64,000 bases of DNA from Pseudoxanthomonas sp. PXM02 (GTDB lineage: Bacteria; Pseudomonadota; Gammaproteobacteria; Xanthomonadales; Xanthomonadaceae): the NCBI RefSeq assembly GCF_014851805.1, contig NZ_JACVAK010000001.1, forward strand, positions 62,001 to 126,000, written 5' to 3'. The notes under the pieces were generated by a model, which saw nothing but the letters and a program-made list of their open reading frames with translations, was not told the DNA's origin and searched no databases. Position 1 is the stretch's first letter, and each line of letters starts with the position of its first letter. This document shows positions 7,040 to 14,385 of this stretch, piece by piece. The position numbers were made by a program, and so were the translations under genes.

Positions 7040-9106
7040 TCATGGCGCAACCCCGACCGCGGCGAAAGATCGGACCATGGTGGTGGAAGGCACCTCGTTG
7101 AGGCCGACGATGGCCACATGCGGCAGCGAACGTTGCACGAGACCGCGCAACGGCCGACGAAGCGGCGACGGGCAAAGCAGGACGGGCATCAGGTTGCGCC
7201 CCATCATCGCTTCCGCCTGACGCGACAGATGCTTGATGAACGCATCCAGCTGACCCATGTCCGAGAACAGCGGTGCACGCCCTTCCGCCGTCCGCTGGGC
7301 GCCCAGCAATGAACGTTCAACCTCGGGCGCCAGCGTCAGTACATTGAGTTCGCCGCGGGCGTCGCTGAACTTCTGGCAGATCGACGAGCCCAGTCGTTCC
7401 CTCACGCGCTCGGCGAGGTCCTCGGGCGATTTCACTGCGCGGCCCGTATCCACCAGCACCTCGAGGATCGCTTCGATGTTGCGGATGCTGACCTGCTCCC
7501 GCAAGAGCAGTTGCAGCGTCTTCTGGATGTCGGAAAAGGTGAGGATGTTGGGTACCAGTTCGTCCACCAGCGGCCCACTGCTTTCTCGCACGCGACGAAC
7601 CAGGCGCTCTGTTTCCATGCGCGTCAGCAACTCCGGGGCCTGCTGTTTGACCAGTTCGTTGAGGTGGGTGATCAGCACGGTGTCAGGCTCGACCAGCGTG
7701 TAACCGGCAGTGCGTGCCGCTGTGCGCTGCTCCGGTTCTATCCACAGTGCGGGCAAGCCATACGCCGGATCGCGTGTCTCCAACCCCTCCAGCTTCTGGC
7801 GGACACTGCCCGGATTGATCGCCAGCACCTGTTGCGGTCGCAGGCTTCCCTGCCCGACCCGGTTACCCTGGACCAACACTTCGTAGGTATGCGCTTCCAG
7901 ATCCGGGCGCAGCGAAGTCTGCACCTTGGGGAGGACGAAACCGAGATCGCCCGCGACCTGCTTCCGTAAATGCACGATGCGGTCGGCAAGGTCGCCGGTG
8001 GCTCCCATCAGCAGGTCGTGGACGGCTGTTCCCATCCGGATTTCGATCGGCTCAAGCCGCATGGCCTGCTGCAGTTCGTCCTGTGCGTTGCCGGCACCCG
8101 TGCCCGCTTCGGCGCTGTTCGCGGCATCGTCTCCTTCGCCTGGCGACTTGACCGCGCGCATGGCGTACCACGCGAGCGCGACGATTCCCGCCAGTACGAG
8201 CAGTACGGGAAAACGGGGGAAGTCGGGCAGAAAGAGGATTACCAGCAATACCGCGGCGACGACCAGGAGGGCGCGCGGGCTCGAGAGCATCTGCTTCGGA
8301 ATCTCCTCGCCGAGCCGAGCATCGGCGGCGGCGCGGGTGATGATGATGCCGGTGGCGACCGCGATCACCAGCGACGGAATCTGGGTGACGATGCCATCAC
8401 CGACCGTCAGCAGGGTGAATCGCTGGACCGCTTCGGTCCACGGCATGCCCATCTGCGCGATGCCGATGGCCAGTCCACCGACGATGTTGATCAGGATGAT
8501 GATGATGCCGGCGATCGCATCGCCCTTGACGAACTTGGTGGCGCCGTCCATGGCGCCGTAGAAGTTGGCTTCCTTCTCGATCATCGCGCGCCTGCGGCGC
8601 GCTTCATGCTCATCGATCAGGCCCATGTTCATGTCGGCATCGATGCTCATCTGCTTGCCGGGCATGCTGTCCAGCGTGAAGCGGGCCGCCACTTCGGCCA
8701 CGCGCTGCGCGCCGTTGGTGACGACCACGTACTGCACCACGACCAGGATCAGGAACACCACGATGCCGACGACATAGTTGCCACGGATCACGAACGAACC
8801 AACGGCATTGATGACGCGACCCGCGTCCGCGCCATCGAGGATCAGGCGCGTCGCGGACACGTTCAATGCCAGCCGGAACATGGTGGCGATGAGCAGCAGT
8901 GTGGGGAACGTCGAGAAATTCAGTGGCGACTCGGTGAAGAACGTCACCAGCAACACCAGCAGCGCCAGGCTGATGTTGATCACGAGCAGGAAATCCAGCA
9001 CCGGCGGGGGAACCGGAACAAACAGGATGATCAGGATGCCGACGACCAGGGCGACCAGGGCCAGGTCGCGCTTGTCCGACCACAACAGGGCGAACAGGGC
9101 TTTCAT
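7040..9106 (-). CDS. flhA: Flagellar export gate protein FlhA
   Basis: FlhA is the nonameric gate of the flagellar type III apparatus. The 688-residue protein starts inside the end of flhB (ATGA) and has about eight membrane segments in residues 15-320, including VLDFLLVINISLALLVLLV. The FHIPEP-type loop reads ARFTLDSMPGKQMSIDADMN followed by ARRRRAMIEKEANFYGAMDG. The cytoplasmic part (about 360-688) has GYTLVEPDTVLITHLNEL and EQVSIRNIEAILEVLVD, both typical. Length and motifs indicate an intact gene. Confidence 0.97.
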   Translation of the reverse strand: MKALFALLWSDKRDLALVALVVGILIILFVPVPPPVLDFLLVINISLALLVLLVTFFTESPLNFSTFPTLLLIATMFRLALNVSATRLILDGADAGRVINAVGSFVIRGNYVVGIVVFLILVVVQYVVVTNGAQRVAEVAARFTLDSMPGKQMSIDADMNMGLIDEHEARRRRAMIEKEANFYGAMDGATKFVKGDAIAGIIIILINIVGGLAIGIAQMGMPWTEAVQRFTLLTVGDGIVTQIPSLVIAVATGIIITRAAADARLGEEIPKQMLSSPRALLVVAAVLLVILFLPDFPRFPVLLVLAGIVALAWYAMRAVKSPGEGDDAANSAEAGTGAGNAQDELQQAMRLEPIEIRMGTAVHDLLMGATGDLADRIVHLRKQVAGDLGFVLPKVQTSLRPDLEAHTYEVLVQGNRVGQGSLRPQQVLAINPGSVRQKLEGLETRDPAYGLPALWIEPEQRTAARTAGYTLVEPDTVLITHLNELVKQQAPELLTRMETERLVRRVRESSGPLVDELVPNILTFSDIQKTLQLLLREQVSIRNIEAILEVLVDTGRAVKSPEDLAERVRERLGSSICQKFSDARGELNVLTLAPEVERSLLGAQRTAEGRAPLFSDMGQLDAFIKHLSRQAEAMMGRNLMPVLLCPSPLRRPLRGLVQRSLPHVAIVGLNEVPSTTMVRSFAAVGVAP

Positions 9107-10170
9107 CGCGATGCCCTCCCCTGCGCGAACAGCTGCCGGTAAACCGGCGCGAGTTGGCCATACAGGCCCTCAGGCACCGGTCCGTCGATCTCGCAGTCGG
9201 CATACAACGCGCGGGCCAACGCCGGCATGCGCAACACTGGTACGTTCGCGGTGCCGGCTAGCGCGCGAATGCGTGCTGCCAGGAAGCCCCTGCCCTTGGC
9301 GAGCACCACCGGCGCCCGCATCGTCCGCGGCCGGTACTGCACCGCCACCGCGTAGTGGGTGGGGTTGGTCAGCACCACATCGGCATCCCCCACCCGTGGC
9401 AGGGCGCGTACCTTCTTCAGCAGTTCGCGCTGTTGCCGCTTCTGCTTGGACTTGACCTCCGGATCACCGTCCCGGCGCTTCACTTCGTCGCGCAACTCAC
9501 GACGACTCATCCGCATGCGCTTCATGTGATCGCGGCGGACGAAGAGCAGGTCAGCCAACGCGGCCAGGCCCAGCACCAGCAGGACGTAGAGGGACGTCTT
9601 CCAGAACCCGTCGAGCAGCAGCTCGGGGAGCTGCCGCGGCGATGCGGAGGCCACCAGCCCGACCAGCTGTGGGGCTGCGGCGAACGCGAGATAGCCGAGC
9701 ATCACCAGCAAGGCGAGCTTTACCGTCAGCTTGCCCAGTTCCCACAAGCTGCGCATCGAGAACACGCGCTTGAAGGCATTGGCAGGATTCATTCGCTGGA
9801 AGTCCGGCCGGATGGGATGTGCGCTGAAGATCGGTCCGGTCTGTGCGAGATTCGAGACCACGGCCACCACCACCAGCGCCAGTACCAGAGGCATCAGCGA
9901 CTGCATCAGTCCGCCGTAGACCTGCCCCAGCCAGCCAGTCATCTCCATGCCCAGCAGTGGCCTCGCGCCTGCCAGTTCAACCACGCGTCGCGTTGCGTCG
10001 GACAATGCGTGGGCGATGCCCGCCACCGTCAGCATCAGTACCAGCACGAAAACCAGCAGGCCGGCCACGCCGACGATGTCCGCACTTTTTGCGACCTCGC
10101 CCTTGCGCCGAGCCTCCTCAAGGCGGTACGGCGTGGGCTGCTCGGTCTTGTCCTGATCGCCCTGCGCCAT
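9103..10170 (-). CDS. flhB: Flagellar export switch protein FlhB
   Basis: FlhB controls substrate switching in flagellar export. The ATG at 10170 (shared base with the fliR stop, TGATG) gives 355 residues beginning with DKTEQPTPYRLEEARRKGEV, the family signature. Four membrane segments lie between about 35 and 205. The cytoplasmic domain contains the autocleavage motif NPTH at about 269-272 (VVLTNPTHYAVAVQY), so self-cleavage is expected. A longer open frame upstream of the ATG lies wholly inside fliR and is spurious. Confidence 0.97.
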   Translation of the reverse strand: MAQGDQDKTEQPTPYRLEEARRKGEVAKSADIVGVAGLLVFVLVLMLTVAGIAHALSDATRRVVELAGARPLLGMEMTGWLGQVYGGLMQSLMPLVLALVVVAVVSNLAQTGPIFSAHPIRPDFQRMNPANAFKRVFSMRSLWELGKLTVKLALLVMLGYLAFAAAPQLVGLVASASPRQLPELLLDGFWKTSLYVLLVLGLAALADLLFVRRDHMKRMRMSRRELRDEVKRRDGDPEVKSKQKRQQRELLKKVRALPRVGDADVVLTNPTHYAVAVQYRPRTMRAPVVLAKGRGFLAARIRALAGTANVPVLRMPALARALYADCEIDGPVPEGLYGQLAPVYRQLFAQGRASR

Positions 10171-10937
10171 CAGCGCGCCCCCAGGACAGCCGGCACCTGA
10201 TCGAACGCATCGCGGAATAGGCGTCCGATCAACGTGGGCGCATATGCGAGTGTCAGCGCCAGCAACCCCATTGCGACCGCGACTTTCAACGGGAGCGCCA
10301 GGAAGTAGATGTTCGCCTGGGGCATCGAACGGCTGGCGTAGGCGATCGCCAGATCCACGCAGAAGAGACCGATCACGACAGGTGCGACTACCATCAGGCC
10401 GGACAGGAAACTGCTGCCCAACATTACGAAGAATGCGTCCGGCTGAAGCCTGAGTACCGTGCTTCCCAGCGGCATCCAATCGTGGCTGGCGGCGATTCCC
10501 TTGAACAGGAGCACGTGCAGATCCAGCGTGAAAAACAACACGGTTGCCGCCAGCATGACCGCGTGCCCAAGCAACGATTCGCCGCTGTCCGAGCCGGGAT
10601 TGAACAGGGTGGCTGCACCGAGACCGGCCTGCATGTCCAGCAGCCACCCAGAGGTATGCAGTGCCGCGTTCGGCAGCATGAAACCAAGCCCGAAGACGAT
10701 TCCCACGAGCAGCTCGCCCAGTGCGGCCAACACCAACGCCACCGGCCACCCACGCGTATCGAAGACCGGCGTTTCCGGCAGCGCGAGGACGGTGAGCCAC
10801 GCAAAAGCCAGCAGCAGGACGATACGGACGAACGCGGGCGCCCAACTCAGCGGCGACAGGCCGGGCAACACCATGACCGGCAGATAGCGGAGCAATGCGA
10901 ACGCGAACACGATGGCGAAGGTGGTGATGGGATCCAC
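10170..10937 (-). CDS. fliR: Flagellar export protein FliR
   Basis: FliR is a membrane component of the FliPQR export gate. The 255-residue protein is strongly hydrophobic with about six membrane segments. It has the family patterns LALPETPVF, GELLVGIVFGLGFML and SMPQANIYFLALPLKVAVAM near residues 205-225. It follows fliQ by 2 bases and shares a base with flhB. FliP, its usual partner, is not in the window. Confidence 0.94.
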   Translation of the reverse strand: MDPITTFAIVFAFALLRYLPVMVLPGLSPLSWAPAFVRIVLLLAFAWLTVLALPETPVFDTRGWPVALVLAALGELLVGIVFGLGFMLPNAALHTSGWLLDMQAGLGAATLFNPGSDSGESLLGHAVMLAATVLFFTLDLHVLLFKGIAASHDWMPLGSTVLRLQPDAFFVMLGSSFLSGLMVVAPVVIGLFCVDLAIAYASRSMPQANIYFLALPLKVAVAMGLLALTLAYAPTLIGRLFRDAFDQVPAVLGAR

Positions 10938-10939
10938 GA

Positions 10940-11203
10940 CTACAGGCCCGCCGCGAACTCGAACAGGCGCTTGGCCAGTTCCACGGTGGTGGCGATCATC
11001 CAGCCACCGAGCATCAGGCTGACAACACCCACGGCGATGAGCTTGGGAATGAAGGTCAGCGTCATCTCCTGCACCTGGGTCACCACCTGCAGGATCGATA
11101 TCACCAGTCCTACGACCAGGGTGACCAGCAGGATCGGTGCCGCGACCTTCGCGGCGGCCAGCAGCGTTTCAGACAGCAGGTGCATCGCGGTATCGGCGTC
11201 CAT
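10940..11203 (-). CDS. fliQ: Flagellar export protein FliQ
   Basis: This small gate protein has 87 residues and two membrane segments. The signature GLVISILQVVTQVQEMTLTF is nearly canonical, followed by IPKLIAVGVVSLMLGGWM. It follows the upstream TPR gene by 12 bases. In most bacteria fliQ is preceded by fliP, but here the upstream gene is a TPR protein, so fliP must lie elsewhere or be missing. Confidence 0.95.
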   Translation of the reverse strand: MDADTAMHLLSETLLAAAKVAAPILLVTLVVGLVISILQVVTQVQEMTLTFIPKLIAVGVVSLMLGGWMIATTVELAKRLFEFAAGL

Positions 11204-11215
11204 GCCGCGTGCTCC

Positions 11216-12364
11216 TCAGCGTCGTCCGCCGCGATGCGCCGTAGCGCGATCGCGCAGACGTTGCGCCGCCACATGTGCGTCCTGGTCGCTGATGCCGGGC
11301 ATCGCACCGGCACGCATCAATTCTGCAAACAGCGCATCGGAGGCATCCTGTTCGCCGGTGTGCAGCAGCCACAGCGAGCGCGCGTAGCGCCCCGTAATGC
11401 AGGCGGGGTCCAGCTTGAGCGCGCGTTTCATGGCGCCCTCGCCTTCTTCGTGACGCTCGTCCAGCAGCGCGACGACGGCCAAGCCGCCATGCGACTCGGC
11501 AAAGTTTCGATCGAGTTCGAGTGCATTGCGGTAGCTCTGCTCAGCCGCTTCCAACTCGCCCGAGAGCAGCTGGATCCAGCCCAGCGCATGCCAGGTGCCT
11601 ACGTGGTCGGGCATGGCGACGACCGCGCGGTCGAGTGCGATGCGGGCCTGATCCAGATCACCCGCCAGCATGCGGCACTGGCCCATGCCGGACAGCGCAC
11701 GTCCGGAGTTGGGGAATCGTTCGAGCGCGCGTGCGTAGTGCCGTTCTGCCGACACGGCATCGCCCACCCACAGGCTGGATGTGCCCGCGGCCAACAGTGC
11801 TTCGTGCTGGTCGGGATATCGCGACAGGCACTGAGCCGCCGCGGCAGCGGCCTGTGCTTCCTCGCCGGCATCGAGGAACGCCAGCGCCCGAAGTCCCTGC
11901 GCGGTCGGTTCATGGGCATCCAGGCGCAAGGCATCGTCGAGCGCAGCTTGCGCCGCGGCGTAGTCCTTGTGCATTAGGGCGATGCGCGCCTGCAGGATGC
12001 GCAACGCCGGGCTTGCGCCGTAGCGCTGCAAGGCGGCATCGACGGTGCGCTGTGCATGCGCAAGGTTGCGCTGGCACAGTTGTGCGAACGCGATGTCGTG
12101 TGCGATGGCGGCGCTGTCGTGCCCCATCGCGGCGAGGTCGCGCAGTGTGGCTTCGGCTTGGGCGTAAGCGCCGGTGACGAGGTCGTGCCGCGCAATACGG
12201 AACTGCACGCCCGCCAAGGCCTGTGCGTCTGGCGGAAGTGAGGCTAAAGCACTGCGTGCCTGTTCGAAATCGCCGGCGGCGAAGTGAAGATCGAAGACTT
12301 CACACGCCAGTTCCGGATTGCCTGGATCCTGCGCCAGAAAGGCGCTCAACCGCTCTAACGACAT
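11216..12364 (-). CDS. TPR-repeat protein at head of flagellar-type operon
   Basis: The product has 382 residues from the ATG at 12364 (MSLERLSAFLAQDPGNPELA); an upstream ATG at 12391 adds nine residues. It is made of tandem tetratricopeptide repeats over most of its length, with typical patterns such as WHALGWIQLLSGELEAAEQS and A..HYARALERFPNSGRALS. No signal peptide or membrane segment is visible, so it is probably a cytoplasmic scaffold or chaperone. It is co-directional with and 12 bases from fliQ, so a role with the export apparatus is likely but inferred. An inverted repeat (GCCACT, 3-base loop, AGTGGC; 12395-12409) lies just upstream of the longer start. Confidence 0.75.
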   Translation of the reverse strand: MSLERLSAFLAQDPGNPELACEVFDLHFAAGDFEQARSALASLPPDAQALAGVQFRIARHDLVTGAYAQAEATLRDLAAMGHDSAAIAHDIAFAQLCQRNLAHAQRTVDAALQRYGASPALRILQARIALMHKDYAAAQAALDDALRLDAHEPTAQGLRALAFLDAGEEAQAAAAAAQCLSRYPDQHEALLAAGTSSLWVGDAVSAERHYARALERFPNSGRALSGMGQCRMLAGDLDQARIALDRAVVAMPDHVGTWHALGWIQLLSGELEAAEQSYRNALELDRNFAESHGGLAVVALLDERHEEGEGAMKRALKLDPACITGRYARSLWLLHTGEQDASDALFAELMRAGAMPGISDQDAHVAAQRLRDRATAHRGGRR

Positions 12365-12552
12365 GACTGCTGACTGCCTACGTCCCTGCATGGTGCCACT
12401 GGTAGTGGCGGCACCGTTGCTCGCACCAGATCCATGGAGCCCAACGCACTGCGGTGACGATTAAGGCAATCAACATTCACCCCGAATGTGACTGATCGTT
12501 CGCAGGAATCGTCGAGCGTCCCCCTTGGCGGCGGACTTTAATGCAGGCGAAG

Positions 12553-12572
12553 CTGCCGCTGTCAAGCGGCAG
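12553..12572 (-). terminator. Hairpin downstream of the 12579-12977 gene
   Basis: A perfect 8-bp stem (CTGCCGCT / AGCGGCAG) with a four-base loop lies 7 bases beyond the stop codon of the 132-aa gene on the minus strand. No long T-run follows, so it could be a weak terminator or a 3'-end stabiliser separating the two-gene unit from the flagellar-type operon. Confidence 0.45.
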
Positions 12573-12578
12573 ATGCAA

Positions 12579-12977
12579 CTACTTGTGTTTGCTGGATTTC
12601 AGCGCTTTAAGTAAATTCATGTACTTCTGTTTCTGCGCATCGTCGGCATCGAAAGCTGCGGAAACTTGATCCAGCAGGGGCTTCCAATCGGGGTGCTCGC
12701 GGAATGCTTCGCCGTATTCCCACAACAAGATCGACCGGACCAGGCGAACGCGCGAATTCTGGATGGACGCAGGATCGTCCAGGTCCACGTCGCGCGCGAT
12801 GTCGATCAGCTGGGCGCGTAGTTTTGCCGGGGATTTCGCAGACTCTCCACCTTGTTTCAGGCTTTCAGGCGCCTGTGTTGCAGGCGACGTTGGCGACCGC
12901 TTGCCTGCTTTGCGCAGCATGTCTCCGCGCAAGGCGGAGATCAGGGATGACGTGGAGGACAGCCGGTCGATAGCCAC
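12579..12977 (-). CDS. Hypothetical 132-aa protein
   Basis: I do not recognise this family. The first 50 residues are Ser/Thr/Pro-rich and probably disordered (RLSSTSSLISALRGD, SPTSPATQAPESL). Residues 52-130 look like a compact helical domain with RAQLIDIARDVDLDDPAS, RVRLVRSILLWEYGEAF and HPDWKPLLDQVSAAF, ending in a Lys-rich tail. No signal peptide or membrane segment is seen. The start follows the stop of the TPR gene by 6 bases, so the two form an operon. The disordered N-terminus and the neighbouring TPR protein and export genes would fit an exported protein or its regulator, but this is speculation. Confidence 0.7.
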   Translation of the reverse strand: MAIDRLSSTSSLISALRGDMLRKAGKRSPTSPATQAPESLKQGGESAKSPAKLRAQLIDIARDVDLDDPASIQNSRVRLVRSILLWEYGEAFREHPDWKPLLDQVSAAFDADDAQKQKYMNLLKALKSSKHK

Positions 12978-12983
12978 GGGATA

Positions 12984-13538
12984 TCAGTGTTGGCGACCGT
13001 AGTTGGATAGCAGGAAACTGGCGCCGGATACGGCGGTTTCAGGTTGTTCCTGATGTTGCTCGCGTTCTCTCAGTTGTTGCAGGAGGCGTGCCATGTCCTG
13101 CTCGAGCGCGGGTATGGGCTGCGGCTGTTCCAGGCCTTGCTGGAGGTGTTCGATGGCCGAGGGGACGTCTTCTGCAGCCAGGTGGCTGAGTGCGGCGGAA
13201 TAAGCGGCAAGAGAACCGCCTTGCCGGGTCAGCGGCTCGAGGACTTCCCGCGCTTCGTAGGCTTCGCCTTTAAGTACAAGCAGTTGCCCGAGTTGGAAGC
13301 GCGGCATCGGGAAATCGGCTGGTGCGAGACCTGCTGCCGTGCGGAAACCAGCTTCGGCCCGGTCCATCAAACCGAGCTGGGCATGCTGGGCGGCAAGCAG
13401 GTAGTGGCCATATGCGTGGCTAGGCTCGCGTTCGATCAAGACTTTGAGCAGGTCTGTAGCTTCGGCGTCCCTTTCAGCGTTCATGGCGGACAACGACAGC
13501 CTAAGCAGTTCTTCGTCATCAAGTCGTTCGTAACTCAT
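12984..13538 (-). CDS. Small TPR-repeat protein
   Basis: The 184-residue product has three or so TPR motifs (ATDLLKVLIEREPSHAYGHY, LLAAQHAQLGLMDRAEAGF, RFQLGQLLVLKGEAYEARE) and a Gln/Glu-rich helix near the C-terminus. The ATG at 13538 is preceded by AGGGA. Size and domain resemble small TPR chaperones of type III systems (SycD/LcrH class), but specific chaperone residues cannot be assigned by eye. It is the first gene of a two-gene unit upstream of the flagellar-type operon. Confidence 0.75.
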   Translation of the reverse strand: MSYERLDDEELLRLSLSAMNAERDAEATDLLKVLIEREPSHAYGHYLLAAQHAQLGLMDRAEAGFRTAAGLAPADFPMPRFQLGQLLVLKGEAYEAREVLEPLTRQGGSLAAYSAALSHLAAEDVPSAIEHLQQGLEQPQPIPALEQDMARLLQQLREREQHQEQPETAVSGASFLLSNYGRQH

Positions 13539-13920
13539 TTATTTCCCTGGTTGGCGGCCGGACGCAATCTAAAAGGCATTTCCAAGACAGTGCCCGCTTT
13601 GATATCAGAGTTCACTGCTGTCCATTCTGCTGCCCCCAAAACCTTGATCACTGGCTCCGCATATCAAACAGTTCCAGGGGCTTGGATCGTAAGAGTTTAC
13701 TCTGACCCCTACTTTCCTGTTCCTCAAGACAAGAACGAGGTGCCTTCGTTGGAGATTTCTGGAATATCCTGGGCGTAATGCTTGATTGTGAGCATCGCTG
13801 GGAGCAAGGCGACCATAAGGAGACACCCAACTGTCTCCACCCCGCTTCCGGGGGAAGTTACTCTAACTATCTACCCCTGTTGTCTTAGTAGCCCAAGGCT
13901 TAACTTGATATTTGCAACGG
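13539..13920. other. Intergenic region with tandem hairpins and a possible element remnant
   Basis: No gene is supported in these 382 bases. On the minus strand near 13684-13716 it reads GGGGTCAGAGTAAACTC, a phrase I associate with repeated intergenic sequences in Xanthomonadaceae; no intact transposase is present. Two small inverted repeats follow the SUKH gene: CCCCG/CGGGG (13840-13853) and GGAGACA/TGTCTCC (13819-13838). These may end the RHS-SUKH transcript. Base composition is lower in GC than the flanking flagellar genes. Confidence 0.4.
13819..13853 (-). terminator. Tandem hairpins after SUKH immunity gene
   Basis: Two adjacent inverted repeats, CCCCG-CTTC-CGGGG and GGAGACA-6 bases-TGTCTCC, lie 68-102 bases past the SUKH stop. 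The following minus-strand sequence is TTATGG without a T-run, so termination is only plausible. Confidence 0.3.
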
Positions 13921-14379
13921 TTACTCATGCAGCAGATCCAAGAATTCAAGAAATGAGGACGCAACTGAGGTCAACTCAGGAGTATCTTCTTCTGAGTTTT
14001 CGTGATCCCACAAAACAACCGATGGCTCAGAGCCTTGAGAAAAATCGAAGCATAGGAAGTCACCTGCAAAAAGACTTGCAAATGGCAACAACGAATCATT
14101 GAGTCGCGCCTCGATTTGACTCCAAACTACCTCAATGTCATAAATCCCCAGCGGATCTGACTTGTAGTCCTCCACTACAGACAAGAATCTTTCAACTACT
14201 TTCTCGTTCCCCTTCAGAAAAAAATATTGCCGCTTCGGGATTCCTCCATTTGCGCCCTCAAGGAAATCCACATAGTCACGGTGAAACGTGATCCCGATAC
14301 TCTTCTCAACCACAGCTAAGCGACCTCGCGAAAGCGACGAGGCCGAACTTCCTGGAAGCATAGAAATGTCAAATGTCAT
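13921..14379 (-). CDS. SMI1/KNR4 (SUKH) family immunity protein
   Basis: The 152-residue cytoplasmic protein has the SUKH N-terminal pattern: a helix with VVEKSIGITFHRDYVDFL, then GANGGIP, the family's Phe-Leu...Asn-Gly-Gly turn. LPFASLFAGDFLCFDF follows (the family's IPFA..GDxxCFD strand), then VVLWDHEN. SUKH proteins are the commonest immunity proteins of polymorphic toxins. It starts 6 bases after the stop of the giant RHS gene, whose last 150 residues are a nuclease domain, so it is very probably the cognate immunity protein. Its GC content (about 42-48% by local count) is well below the window average, as for the toxin tip. Confidence 0.88.
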   Translation of the reverse strand: MTFDISMLPGSSASSLSRGRLAVVEKSIGITFHRDYVDFLEGANGGIPKRQYFFLKGNEKVVERFLSVVEDYKSDPLGIYDIEVVWSQIEARLNDSLLPFASLFAGDFLCFDFSQGSEPSVVLWDHENSEEDTPELTSVASSFLEFLDLLHE

Positions 14380-14385
14380 TTTAAT

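Noticed and set aside
9103-10845. 580-aa reading of FlhB and similar N-terminal extensions of FlgG, FlgF, GH92 at 43867, FDH at 56467 and Glk at 53046
   Set aside because: The extra N-terminal residues lie in other genes' frames or promoter regions and lack family sequence; internal starts with overlaps, RBS or operator spacing fit better.
12492-12540. TAAAGTCC followed by a GCTCGACG sequence on the minus strand as a FliA (sigma-28) promoter of the flagellar-type operon
   Set aside because: The spacing after TAAA is about 19 bases instead of 15 and the -10 match is poor.
13575-13605. GGGCACTGTCTTGGA on the minus strand as a sigma-54 promoter before the small TPR gene
   Set aside because: The -24 and -12 elements are one base too close and the -12 GC is missing.
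13044-13778. A 244-codon plus-strand open frame crossing the small TPR gene and the intergenic region
   Set aside because: It is mostly antisense to the TPR gene, lacks an RBS and shows no recognisable motif; the minus-strand gene is far better supported.
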